Positions 24,096 to 32,210 of a DNA stretch of 32,790 nt are shown in pieces; the stretch's first letter is position 1, and every line of letters begins with the position of its first letter. Source of the stretch: Planctomycetota bacterium (lineage in GTDB: Bacteria > Planctomycetota > Planctomycetia > Pirellulales > Pirellulaceae). The position numbers were made by a program, and so were the translations under genes. Location: contig VGZC01000015.1 in NCBI GenBank assembly GCA_016872725.1, positions 66,271 to 99,060 on the forward strand. The letters run 5' to 3'. The notes beneath the pieces are model-generated. The model was given only the letters and a program-made list of their open reading frames with translations, did not search any database and was not told the origin of the DNA.

Positions 24096-25142
24096 CTACG
24101 CGCCGACATAGCGGGCGTGCAACGACCGGGCTTCCGCGATGTCGCTCGTCCCGCCGACGATTGTGCGGCCGTCCCGAAATACGGTCAGCACGTGCGGGCC
24201 GACTTCGAGCCGCAGCAGGAATCGATTCATCGTGACGCGCCCGACGGTTTCGAGCTTATCGCGCAGTTGTTCGAGCGAAAGGTCGGCCGATTCGGGGAAC
24301 GAGAGCTGAACGGCGTTGCGTCCGCAAAGCACGGCGGAATGGCTGCCGCGCCGCCGATCGAGCCACGGGAAATCGCGTCCTTGGCACGCGCATCGCCCGA
24401 AACCGGGAAAGGCGTCTCCCAGTGCGATCCGCCGTGTCTCATTCGTCCAGAGATCGAATACGACCAGGTCCCGGCTCACCGCGTCCCATTGACCGGTCAG
24501 GATCTTGATCGCCTCCATCGCCTCGATCGACGCGATGACCTGGATGATCGGCGCGACGATGCCGGCCGCGTCGCAGGTCGGCGAGGCGCCCGGAGCCGGC
24601 GGCTCGGGGATCACGCAGCGCAGGCACGCGGTCGTGCCGGGCAGTATCGTCATCGTCTGCCCCTCGGCGCCCAGGCACCCGCCGAAAACCCACGGGATGC
24701 CGTACCGAATGGCCGCGTCGTTGAGCAAATAGCGGATTTCAAAATTGTCCGTGCCGTCGAGGATCACGTCGACGCCCTCGACGAAGGCCTCGATATTGGA
24801 CGCATCGATGTCGGCTACGATCGGTTCGATCTCGATGGTCGAGTTGGCGGCTTGGAGTTTCGCCTGCGCGGCGATCGCCTTGGGCAGGCCGGACCGCGCG
24901 TCCTCCTCGTCGTAGAGCGACTGCCGCTGGAGATTGCTGAGTTCGACGAAATCGCGATCCACGATTCTCAGCTTGCCGACCCCCGCCCGCGCCAGCGTGC
25001 CGGCGATGACCGATCCGAGCGCTCCGCATCCGCAAACGAGCGCGCGGCTCGTCGCCAACCGCCGCTGGCCGGCTTCGCCGATCGGCGCGAACCGCATCTG
25101 GCGGCTGTAACGCGTTTCCAGGTCGTCGCTCGTTTCTCCCAT
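24096..25142 (-). CDS. ThiF/MoeB/HesA family adenylyltransferase
   Basis: A 348-residue E1-like enzyme of the family that adenylates the C-terminus of a ubiquitin-like sulfur carrier (ThiS or MoaD). The nucleotide site ALVCGCGALGSVIAG (34-48), DRDFVELSNLQRQSLY (62-77) and DGTDNFEIRYLLND (129-142) are intact. Zinc cysteines CLRC (173-176) and CAC (251-253) and a candidate catalytic Cys190 (PTCDAAG) are present. A C-terminal domain of about 80 residues follows. No thiS or moaD gene is nearby, so thiamine, molybdopterin and other roles remain open. It lies 31 bases after the GH2-like gene, probably in one operon; AAGGAAGAG precedes the ATG at 25142. Confidence 0.88.
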   Translation of the reverse strand: MGETSDDLETRYSRQMRFAPIGEAGQRRLATSRALVCGCGALGSVIAGTLARAGVGKLRIVDRDFVELSNLQRQSLYDEEDARSGLPKAIAAQAKLQAANSTIEIEPIVADIDASNIEAFVEGVDVILDGTDNFEIRYLLNDAAIRYGIPWVFGGCLGAEGQTMTILPGTTACLRCVIPEPPAPGASPTCDAAGIVAPIIQVIASIEAMEAIKILTGQWDAVSRDLVVFDLWTNETRRIALGDAFPGFGRCACQGRDFPWLDRRRGSHSAVLCGRNAVQLSFPESADLSLEQLRDKLETVGRVTMNRFLLRLEVGPHVLTVFRDGRTIVGGTSDIAEARSLHARYVGA

Positions 25143-25173
25143 CGGCGGTCTCTTCCTTTGCGGCTCGGACGGA

Positions 25174-26163
25174 TCAATAGACGAGGACCCCCGCGAACGG
25201 ACCGGACGCCGCGCCTTCGGCGCTCAACCGTTCGCACGCCTCCCACGCGCGATCCGTGTCCTGACCCGTACCGCCGATCGCATGCGCGAGCACGGCGGGT
25301 CCATTCCATTGGGGTGGACCTGCTCCCCGTCGATCGGACGCGTTTCGGGTCGGAACGACCATTGCCGCGGAGCCGCTGGGCATCGGCCGATCGCTCCGCG
25401 CCCATGCCGCGCACACGAGATTCGGGGCGAGGCGTGTGGGCTGAAACGCGGCGTTTTCCGGCCAGTCCTCGACGATCGCAAGCACGACGGAGGGCCAGCG
25501 CGCGAGCCGCCGGAGTTCGGCGGCGAGCCGCTCGCCGGTCCGCCCGCACCGCGCGACGAGCGGCACGCCCCATCGTGTCGCCTCGTCGAGAAGACAATCA
25601 TCGGGATCGCGAACGACCCGCGCCGCGCCGCGCGTTCGCCACGGACTCCAGTCTCCGGCCGGGCTCTCGCCCGCGAAGCCGAGCATCGAATAGGCGGCGC
25701 CGTTCCAACGGAACGCTTGACCCATGACGGCGAACCGCGCGGCGCCCCACGTCCGTTCGACGCGCGCGACCGGTCGGCCCCGTTGAATCCATTCCATGTC
25801 GACGCGATAGACGTTGGGACATTCGGGGGTCCACGGCGCGAGGTCCGGAACGACGCACCGCGCCAGAATCGTCTCGCCGGGTCCGAGGTCGTCGAAGCGG
25901 AACGAAGCCGGCAGCGTGCGGACTCCTTCCCGAAACGGGCCGATCATCCGACCGGCCGCCGCGCCGTCGACCGTTTTCCTCGGAAGCCGCGCGTAGACCG
26001 TCGTCGCGACAGCCGACGATCGGCCGTAAAAAAGATCGAGATCGCGCATCGACGCGTCCGGCGTTCCGTCCGCCGCCTCGCCTTCCAATTCCGATCGACT
26101 TGGGATGTCGCTCATCGCATCGCCATGCTCCTCGTCGGTTCGCCTCTCGCCGTCCGGTTTCAT
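25174..26163 (-). CDS. Protein resembling a degenerate glycoside hydrolase family 2 enzyme
   Basis: A 329-residue cytoplasmic-looking protein without signal peptide. The middle resembles the beta-sandwich end of GH2 enzymes (PWTPECPNVYRVDMEW then VARVERTWGAARFAV and GQAFRWNGAAYSMLGFAG). A stretch like the first barrel strands follows (DEATRWGVPLVARC; LRRLARWPSVVLAIVEDW). The catalytic acid motif of GH2 (Asn-Glu) is not where expected, and the barrel is cut short. It may be a non-catalytic relative. The ATG at 26163 has AAGGAAAA seven bases upstream; an ATG at 26223 overlaps the uvrA stop as ATGA but lacks coding character. The function is unknown. Confidence 0.7.
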   Translation of the reverse strand: MKPDGERRTDEEHGDAMSDIPSRSELEGEAADGTPDASMRDLDLFYGRSSAVATTVYARLPRKTVDGAAAGRMIGPFREGVRTLPASFRFDDLGPGETILARCVVPDLAPWTPECPNVYRVDMEWIQRGRPVARVERTWGAARFAVMGQAFRWNGAAYSMLGFAGESPAGDWSPWRTRGAARVVRDPDDCLLDEATRWGVPLVARCGRTGERLAAELRRLARWPSVVLAIVEDWPENAAFQPTRLAPNLVCAAWARSDRPMPSGSAAMVVPTRNASDRRGAGPPQWNGPAVLAHAIGGTGQDTDRAWEACERLSAEGAASGPFAGVLVY

Positions 26164-26219
26164 ACGATTTTCCTTCCCCGCGCCGCGTACGGAGTGCGCC
26201 GCGCACGGTGGGTCACCGT

Positions 26220-28832
26220 TCATGCGCGGGCTCCATCGAGCGCCGCGGCGATCCAGCGCCCGGTAATCGACTCAGGCCGCGACGCGACTTCCTCCGGCGT
26301 TCCGGCCGCGACGACCCGCCCTCCCAGCTCACCGGCCCCCGGCCCCAAATCGATCACGTGGTCGGCCGCCTTGATCAACTGCAGGTTGTGCTCGACGACG
26401 ATCAGCGAGTGACCGGCGTCAAGCAGCGTCTCGAAGCAATCGAGCATCCGCACAATGTCCGCGAAATGCAAGCCCGTCGTGGGTTCGTCCATCAGAAACA
26501 ACGTGCGTTTTCGGCTGGCCGTCGCAAGACAGCCGGCGAGCCGCAACCGCTGCGATTCACCACCCGACAGGGTATTGGCGGGCTGGCCAAGCCGCAGGTA
26601 ATCCAGGCCGACGTCGATCAGCGGATTGAGCCGTGCGAGCACCTTCGCGTGGCCTCGGAAGAACGAGGACGCCTCGCGCACGGTCATTTCGAGCACATCG
26701 GCGATCGAACGGCCGCGGTAGGCGACGGCCAGAATCTCTTTTCGGTAACGGGCGCCGCGACATCGCGCGCATTTGCGGTAGACATCGGCGAGGAACTGCA
26801 TGTCGATTGGGATGAGCCCTTCGCCGCGGCATTCCGAGCACCGTCCCTCCTCGCAGTTGAAACTGAAGTGCGACGGCCCGTAGTTGTGCGTGCGCGCGTC
26901 GGTCGTTTCCGCGAATACAGCGCGGATCGAATCAAAGGCCTTGACGTACGTGACCGGATTCGAACGAGGCGAGCGTCCGACGGAATGCTGATCGACGAGC
27001 ACCGCGTCCGCGATCGGGCCGAGTCCGATCAGATCGTCGAACGGCAGCGGAGCCGGACCGTCCTTCCGTTTGCGTCGGCGGACGGCCCCAAACAGCGTGT
27101 CCTGGACGAGCGAGCTCTTTCCCGCTCCGCTCACCCCCGTGACGACGCATAAGACGCCGAGCGGAAAGTCGACGGAGATGTTTTGGAGGTTATGGCCCCG
27201 AGCACCGGTCAATCGCAGCCAGCCGTTCTTCAGGGGCCTGCGCGAAGCGGGAGCGGCCGCGCCGCGCCGGCCCGCGAGATAGTCGCCCGTCATGCTCCCC
27301 CGGGCGTCGAGGATCGACCGGGGAACACCCGAGAAAACGACCTCGCCGCCTCGATGGCCCGCTCCGGGCCCCAGTTCGATCAAGTGGTCCGCCGCGCGCA
27401 GGATCGACTCCTCATGCTCGATCACGACGACCGTGTTGCCCCGCTCCCGGAGCTCGCGGACGGTGCCGAGCAACCGTTCGACGTCGCGGGGATGCAGGCC
27501 GACCGACGGCTCGTCGAGCACGTACAGCAGGTTGACCAGGCTCGTGCCCAGCGCCGTCGTCAGCGCCGCGCGATGGGCCTCGCCGCCCGACAACGACCGC
27601 ATCGGCCGGTCGAGGGTGAGGTATTCGAGTCCGACCGATTCGAGGTAGGCGAGCCGCGATTGGACTTGTTCGAGCGCGGACCGGGCGACCTCGCGATCGA
27701 ACGCGTCGAGCTCGATCTGCCCAAGAAACCGCCGCGCCTCGGTGACGCGCAGCGCGAGGACTTCGGCGATCTGCTTCCCGCCGACCCGGTAGTTGAGCGC
27801 CTCGGGCCGCAGACGCCTTCCCTCGCATGCCGGACAAACGGCGTCCTCCGTTCCGGATTCGGACGCCGCGACCGTACCGATCCCCTCGCAGCGCGGGCAG
27901 GCGCCGAGCGGGCTGTTGAAGCTGAAGAGGCGCGGTTCGGGTTCCTCGAAGGCCATACCGCACCGAGCGCACGCGCGCGATTGTCGAAAGTCAAAACGCC
28001 GCCACGTCCGCCCGTCGATCGACATGGGCCGCGACGCGGGGTCCTCCCATCGTTCGTCCTGTTCACGTCCGTCCGCCTCCATCAGGACCACGCATTGTCC
28101 GTCTCCCTGGCGGAACGCCGTTTCCAGGGAATCGCGCACGCGGCCGCCGGCCTGTTCTCCGGCGATGAGCCGATCGATGACCACCAGTACCTCACGCGAC
28201 ATGTCCCGCGCCCCGTCGACGGCCGTGTCGGATCCGCGGTCTTCGAGCCGAACAACGCGGTCCCCGACGATGACGCGAATGAACCCCGATTCGCGGAGTT
28301 CGCGCAGCGCCGCGTCGGAATCACCGCCTTCCGGACCGGCGGCCCGCGCGAGGGGCGCCGCGATCATGAACCGCGCGCCGGGCTGGACGCCTTCGATGCG
28401 TCGACCCACCGATTGCGGCGATTCGCGGCGCACGTCGATCCCGCATTGGGGGCAAACGAGCCGGCCGATCCGCGCGAATACGAGGCGAAGGTAGTCGGAC
28501 AACTCGGTCGACGTGCCGACCGTCGCGCGGCTCGACCGCACGCCGGTCGTCGCGGCCACCGCCACGGCGGGCGGGATATGATCGATCCGTTCGGCCGCCG
28601 GCTTTTCGAGCCGATCGAGGAACTGCCGCGTATAGGCCGAGAAACTCTCGATGTACCGGCGCTGGCCCTCGGCGTACAGCGTATCGAGCGCGAGGCTCGT
28701 CTTGCCGCTCCCGCTCACGCCACATACGACGACGAGCTTGCCGAGCGGAATATCCACGTCGACCTGTTTGAGGTTGTGGACCTCGACGCCGCGCAATTCG
28801 ATTTGTTGGGGAAGCAAGGCGGACCCCGGCAC
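26220..28832 (-). CDS. uvrA: UvrA family excinuclease ABC subunit A
   Basis: UvrA is the damage-recognition ATPase of nucleotide excision repair. The 870-residue protein (GTG start at 28832) has two ABC modules: Walker A GVSGSGKTS (38-46) and GVSGAGKSS (566-574), signatures LSGGEAHR and LSGGESQRLRLAG, and Walker B VLDEPSVGLHP and LMDEPTTGLHF. The UvrB-binding region after CPQCG (127-131), the first zinc site (CARC...CPRC, about 288-315) and the C-terminal zinc finger (CSEC...CARC) are present. It is shorter than the roughly 940 residues usual. The motif before TVGT reads VAVAATTGVRSSRA rather than the usual QKTTSRNPRS, and the first signature has His for Gln. It could be a second UvrA paralogue. 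Confidence 0.85.
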   Translation of the reverse strand: MPGSALLPQQIELRGVEVHNLKQVDVDIPLGKLVVVCGVSGSGKTSLALDTLYAEGQRRYIESFSAYTRQFLDRLEKPAAERIDHIPPAVAVAATTGVRSSRATVGTSTELSDYLRLVFARIGRLVCPQCGIDVRRESPQSVGRRIEGVQPGARFMIAAPLARAAGPEGGDSDAALRELRESGFIRVIVGDRVVRLEDRGSDTAVDGARDMSREVLVVIDRLIAGEQAGGRVRDSLETAFRQGDGQCVVLMEADGREQDERWEDPASRPMSIDGRTWRRFDFRQSRACARCGMAFEEPEPRLFSFNSPLGACPRCEGIGTVAASESGTEDAVCPACEGRRLRPEALNYRVGGKQIAEVLALRVTEARRFLGQIELDAFDREVARSALEQVQSRLAYLESVGLEYLTLDRPMRSLSGGEAHRAALTTALGTSLVNLLYVLDEPSVGLHPRDVERLLGTVRELRERGNTVVVIEHEESILRAADHLIELGPGAGHRGGEVVFSGVPRSILDARGSMTGDYLAGRRGAAAPASRRPLKNGWLRLTGARGHNLQNISVDFPLGVLCVVTGVSGAGKSSLVQDTLFGAVRRRKRKDGPAPLPFDDLIGLGPIADAVLVDQHSVGRSPRSNPVTYVKAFDSIRAVFAETTDARTHNYGPSHFSFNCEEGRCSECRGEGLIPIDMQFLADVYRKCARCRGARYRKEILAVAYRGRSIADVLEMTVREASSFFRGHAKVLARLNPLIDVGLDYLRLGQPANTLSGGESQRLRLAGCLATASRKRTLFLMDEPTTGLHFADIVRMLDCFETLLDAGHSLIVVEHNLQLIKAADHVIDLGPGAGELGGRVVAAGTPEEVASRPESITGRWIAAALDGARA

Positions 28833-28856
28833 CCTGTCCTGGTTGGCAAAACCCCT

Positions 28857-28886
28857 ATCTTAGGCCTGTTCGCCGAACACCGACAA
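28857..28886 (-). promoter_or_regulatory. Probable uvrA promoter with palindromic operator-like site
   Basis: On the minus strand -35 TTGTCG (28881-28886) and -10 TAAGAT (28857-28862) are 18 bases apart. Between them lies the palindrome TGTTCG-1-CGAACA (28867-28879). Placement inside a repair-gene promoter is typical of a LexA-like operator, but the spacing differs from known LexA boxes I can recall. The remaining spacer to the divergent M14 gene shows no clear plus-strand promoter. Confidence 0.45.
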
Positions 28887-29032
28887 GCCATCGTCGGGGG
28901 CCGTCGGCTGGTCGCGCGCGGTGTGTCCGAGCATACTGGAGCCTGTGTTCGCTCCTCCCGCGCCGGTCGCCGCCGCTCGCGCGTCGAGGCCTTCTCCACG
29001 CGGCGCCCCGCCGCTCCATCGAGGCCGTCATC

Positions 29033-31765
29033 ATGATGAACGGGATTACGGGATCCGGCTCGAACGGACGCGATGCCGAGCCGCCGCGCCGCGTCCGCGC
29101 GACCGGCGGGTCGTGGTTCCGCGCCGCGGCCGTTTGGATCGTGACCTTCGGAGCGATGGCGTCGAGCGGCGTTCGAGCGGCCGACGATCGCGACGACCCG
29201 TGGTCGGCGTTGCCGCCGGGCGAGCGCGACGCGCATATTCCAACTCCCGAGTCGTACTTCGGGCGCGGGTTCCGGATCGGGGGCCGTCATCTCCGTCATC
29301 ACGAGCTGCTGGCGTACCTCGATGAACTCGATCGCGCATCGGACCGCGTCCAATCGTTCGAATACGCGCGGTCGCACGAGGGCCGCCCGCTCAAGATCTA
29401 TGTCGTCACGCACCCCGCGCGGCATGGGGAACTCGACGAAGTCCTCGCCGCGCGCCGAAGATGGCGAGACGCTTCGGCGAGCGGATCGTCGGATTCCCCG
29501 ACGCGCCCGCCGCTCGCCGTCTTCCTCGGCGCGACCGTGCACGGCAACGAGGCGAGCGGCGCGAACGCCGTGCCGCTCGTCGCGTACCACCTCGCGGCGT
29601 CGCAGTCGTCCGAAGTTCTTGAATGGCTCGAACGGTCGGTGATGCTCCTCGATCCGTGCCTCAATCCCGACGGATATGACCGATTCACGTCATGGGTGAA
29701 TCAACATCGAGGCCGGATCCCGCGCGCCGACCCGTTCGACCGCGAGCACCGCGAGTCCTGGCCGGGCGGCCGAAGCAACGCGTATTGGTTCGACTTGAAT
29801 CGCGACTGGCTTCCGGCCCAGCATCCCGAAACGCAAGGCAGGCTGCGTATTTTTCGGGAATGGCGTCCGAATGTGGCGCTCGACTTCCACGAGATGGGCA
29901 CTGCGTCGACCTACTTCTTCCAGCCCGGCGCGCCTCGGCGCAAACACCCCCGGATCCCCGACGAAAATGTCCGCCTGACGCGCGAAATCGGAGCGTTCCA
30001 CGCCAAGATCCTCGATGAGGCCGGATCGCTCTACTACACCGAGGAGTCGTTCGACGATTTCTATCCGGGAAAAGGCTCGACCTATGTCGACCTGCGGGGT
30101 GGAGTCGGGATCCTGTTCGAACAAGCCAGTTCCCGAGGCGTCGTTCAGGAACGCGAAAACGGAAAACTCACGTTTGGGTTCACCGTCCGCAATCAGGTTT
30201 TCACGGCCCTTTCGAGTCTCCGGGGCGCGATGCGATTCGCGGACGCCCTGCACGATCATCAGCGGGCGTTTTACGCGGCGTCGCGGGAGACCGCGAGCCC
30301 GTCGCCGGTGAAGGCGCACCTTTTTCGAGCCGCCCATGATCCGATGCGGCTCGCCGCGTTCCGCGATCTGCTCGCGCGGCACGGCATCGCATGCCGCGCG
30401 CTGAACGAAGACATGGTCGTGAACGGAACCGTCTTCGCGCGAGCCGACTCGCTGCTGGTGCCCGCCGTCCAGACCGAGGCCACGCTCCTCGAATCGCTGA
30501 TCGAGCGGAGGACCCAGTTCGAGGAATCGGTCTTTTACGACGTTTCGGCGTGGAGCGTGCCGCTCGCGTTCCATCTCGACCATGCGGCGGTCGAGGAGGA
30601 TCCGAACGCCTTTTCACGACCGGACGGCCGATACGAGCCGCCGCGACGCGCGTTCGCGGCGGCGGATGGCGATGTGGCCTATCTGATCGACTGGCGCGGC
30701 TACTTCGCGCCGAGGACCCTCCACCGCCTGCTGCGCGCCGGGATCGGCGTTCGCGCCGCGCGGAAACCGGTGACGATCGCGACGGCCGGGGGGCCCGAGT
30801 CGTTCGAAGCCGGCGCGCTGATGGTGCCGATCCCTCCCGAGCCCCTTCCTGGCTCCCCCGATTCACCCAATCCGACGCCATCGCCCCGCGCGGCGATCGA
30901 ACGCATCCTGAAAGCGGCCGCGGAGACCGACGGCGTCCGCGTCGCCTCCGCCACGAGTTTCCTGACGCCCGAAGGCCCCGACCTCGGCAGCAATCAGTTC
31001 GTCCGGATCGCGCCGGTCTCGGCCGCCGTCGTTACGGGACCGGGCATTCGGTCGAGCGAAGCGGGCGAGGTCTGGCACCTGCTCGAAAACCGCTACCAGA
31101 TTCCTGTCACTCTGCTCGATATGAGCGATTTGGGCGCCGCGCCCCTCGACCGGTACACGGCGATCGTGTTGCCGAGCGGACGCTATGCCGACCTGTCGGA
31201 GTCGACGCGCGGACGGATCAAGGCGTGGATCGATGCGGGCGGCACGCTCGTCGCCGTCGGTTCGGCCGGATCATGGCTCGCCGAAACACAGTGGGTCGCC
31301 CTCAAGACCAAGACGCGCCCGAAGTCAACGGATGCTCCGGAACGCCGCCCGTTCGACGCGGCGGAATCCGACTCGGCCGTCCATCGCGTCGCGGGCGCCA
31401 TCCTGCGAACGGAACTCGACACGACCCATCCGCTGTGCTACGGCATCGCGCCCGGACTGCCCGTAATGCGGGACCACGCGACCCTGTTCGAGGCGCCGGC
31501 CGGATCGCTGTCGAGCCCCGTCGTCTATGCGGCCGAACCGCTGATGAGCGGGTATGTCTCGCGCGACAATATCGAGGCATTGAAGGGGAGCGGCGCGGTG
31601 ATCGTCCGCACGCTCGGGAACGGCCGCGCGATTCTGCTCGTCGATAACCCCAATTTCCGCGCGTTCTGGTACGGTTCGAACCGCCTCTTCCTCAACGCCC
31701 TGTTTTTTGGCCCGACGTTGCGGGCAAGCGGCTCGAGCGATAGCGGTGCGGATTCGGATGATTGA
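29033..31765 (+). CDS. Secreted M14 family zinc carboxypeptidase
   Basis: A 910-residue exported metallopeptidase. Residues about 28-50 form a hydrophobic signal (FRAAAVWIVTFGAMASSGVRA). The M14 domain has the zinc ligands His170 and Glu173 (HGNEASG) and His286 (LDFHEMG). The motifs LNPDGYDRF and FDLNRDW and a probable catalytic Glu363 (GILFEQAS) follow. The C-terminal 450 residues are not peptidase; around 680-900 they resemble the class I glutamine-amidotransferase-like fold found at the end of some large M14 proteins (YTAIVLPSGRY, GGTLVAVGSAGSWLA). Likely role: degradation of peptides in the periplasm or outside. The start could be either of two adjacent ATGs; GAGG lies upstream. It is transcribed away from uvrA. 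Confidence 0.9.
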   Translation: MMNGITGSGSNGRDAEPPRRVRATGGSWFRAAAVWIVTFGAMASSGVRAADDRDDPWSALPPGERDAHIPTPESYFGRGFRIGGRHLRHHELLAYLDELDRASDRVQSFEYARSHEGRPLKIYVVTHPARHGELDEVLAARRRWRDASASGSSDSPTRPPLAVFLGATVHGNEASGANAVPLVAYHLAASQSSEVLEWLERSVMLLDPCLNPDGYDRFTSWVNQHRGRIPRADPFDREHRESWPGGRSNAYWFDLNRDWLPAQHPETQGRLRIFREWRPNVALDFHEMGTASTYFFQPGAPRRKHPRIPDENVRLTREIGAFHAKILDEAGSLYYTEESFDDFYPGKGSTYVDLRGGVGILFEQASSRGVVQERENGKLTFGFTVRNQVFTALSSLRGAMRFADALHDHQRAFYAASRETASPSPVKAHLFRAAHDPMRLAAFRDLLARHGIACRALNEDMVVNGTVFARADSLLVPAVQTEATLLESLIERRTQFEESVFYDVSAWSVPLAFHLDHAAVEEDPNAFSRPDGRYEPPRRAFAAADGDVAYLIDWRGYFAPRTLHRLLRAGIGVRAARKPVTIATAGGPESFEAGALMVPIPPEPLPGSPDSPNPTPSPRAAIERILKAAAETDGVRVASATSFLTPEGPDLGSNQFVRIAPVSAAVVTGPGIRSSEAGEVWHLLENRYQIPVTLLDMSDLGAAPLDRYTAIVLPSGRYADLSESTRGRIKAWIDAGGTLVAVGSAGSWLAETQWVALKTKTRPKSTDAPERRPFDAAESDSAVHRVAGAILRTELDTTHPLCYGIAPGLPVMRDHATLFEAPAGSLSSPVVYAAEPLMSGYVSRDNIEALKGSGAVIVRTLGNGRAILLVDNPNFRAFWYGSNRLFLNALFFGPTLRASGSSDSGADSDD

Positions 31766-31975
31766 CCCGGCGTCCAAGATCAACATTGAAGAGCGGCCAC
31801 GGAATCACACGGAAGGCCACGGATGGATTCCTCGTCCACCGTGGCATAGTCCAGTAGCTGTCCATTCTACGGCGCCGTCAGGAAGGCCTGGCGGCCGATG
31901 GCCGCGTTCGGCGATAATTTCGAGGGGGGCCGTTCGTGCCCGTGCTCGTGCTCGTGCTCGACTGGAGAGGGGGCG
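31766..31975. other. Intergenic stretch after the M14 gene, with short-period repeats
   Basis: No gene was found here. It has three CACGGA boxes spaced exactly ten bases apart (31798, 31808, 31818) and an imperfect hairpin (31816-31845). A hexamer repeat follows: CGTGCC once and CGTGCT three times (31935-31958). Such repeats are, from memory, the usual upstream companions of S23-type four-helix-bundle genes in planctomycetes. Confidence 0.6.
31816..31845. terminator. Hairpin after the M14 gene (possible terminator)
   Basis: GCCACGG (31816-31822) pairs with CCGTGGC (31839-31845), and TGGA with TCCA extends the stem inside a one-base bulge. It lies about 50 bases past the M14 stop. No T-run follows, so it may be part of the repeat element rather than a terminator. 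Confidence 0.35.
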
Positions 31976-32210
31976 ATGATGGAACCTGTCTTGGATCACG
32001 GCAAGCTCGATGTCGATCGGCTCTCGATGGCATACGCGGCGGAATCATTTCGCGTGGCGAAAGGGCTGTCTGGAATGCATCGAGATGCCCGAGATCCGCG
32101 GCTGCGTGCGGCGCAATCGATCGCGTGGTCTGGCGTTCCGACGGCATCCCCGCACGCGAGCCGGAAAGCGACGCTCCATCCATCGTTGATGCGAATCGCG
32201 CCGTGCGAGG
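31976..32210 (+). pseudogene. Remnant of an S23/four-helix-bundle protein gene
   Basis: From the ATG at 31976, with an excellent GGAGAGGGGG ribosome site, the frame reads LDHGKLDVDRLSMAYAAES then LSGMHRDARDPRLRAAQSI. This closely matches the N-terminal half of the four-helix-bundle family first found as proteins encoded within 23S rRNA intervening sequences. After RAAQSI the match is lost in this frame. A fragment like the next motif (GKRRSIHR) appears one frame over before a stop, so the gene looks broken by small insertions or deletions. The frame itself stays open and runs into the lipoprotein gene that follows. The upstream repeats support the family call. Confidence 0.65.

Noticed and set aside
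28932-28937. CATACT as a -10 box for the M14 gene on the plus strand
   Set aside because: No acceptable -35 box lies 16-18 bases upstream (best match three of six).
27183-29036. 617-codon plus-strand frame opposite uvrA
   Set aside because: It is an antisense shadow of a UvrA gene with intact motifs.
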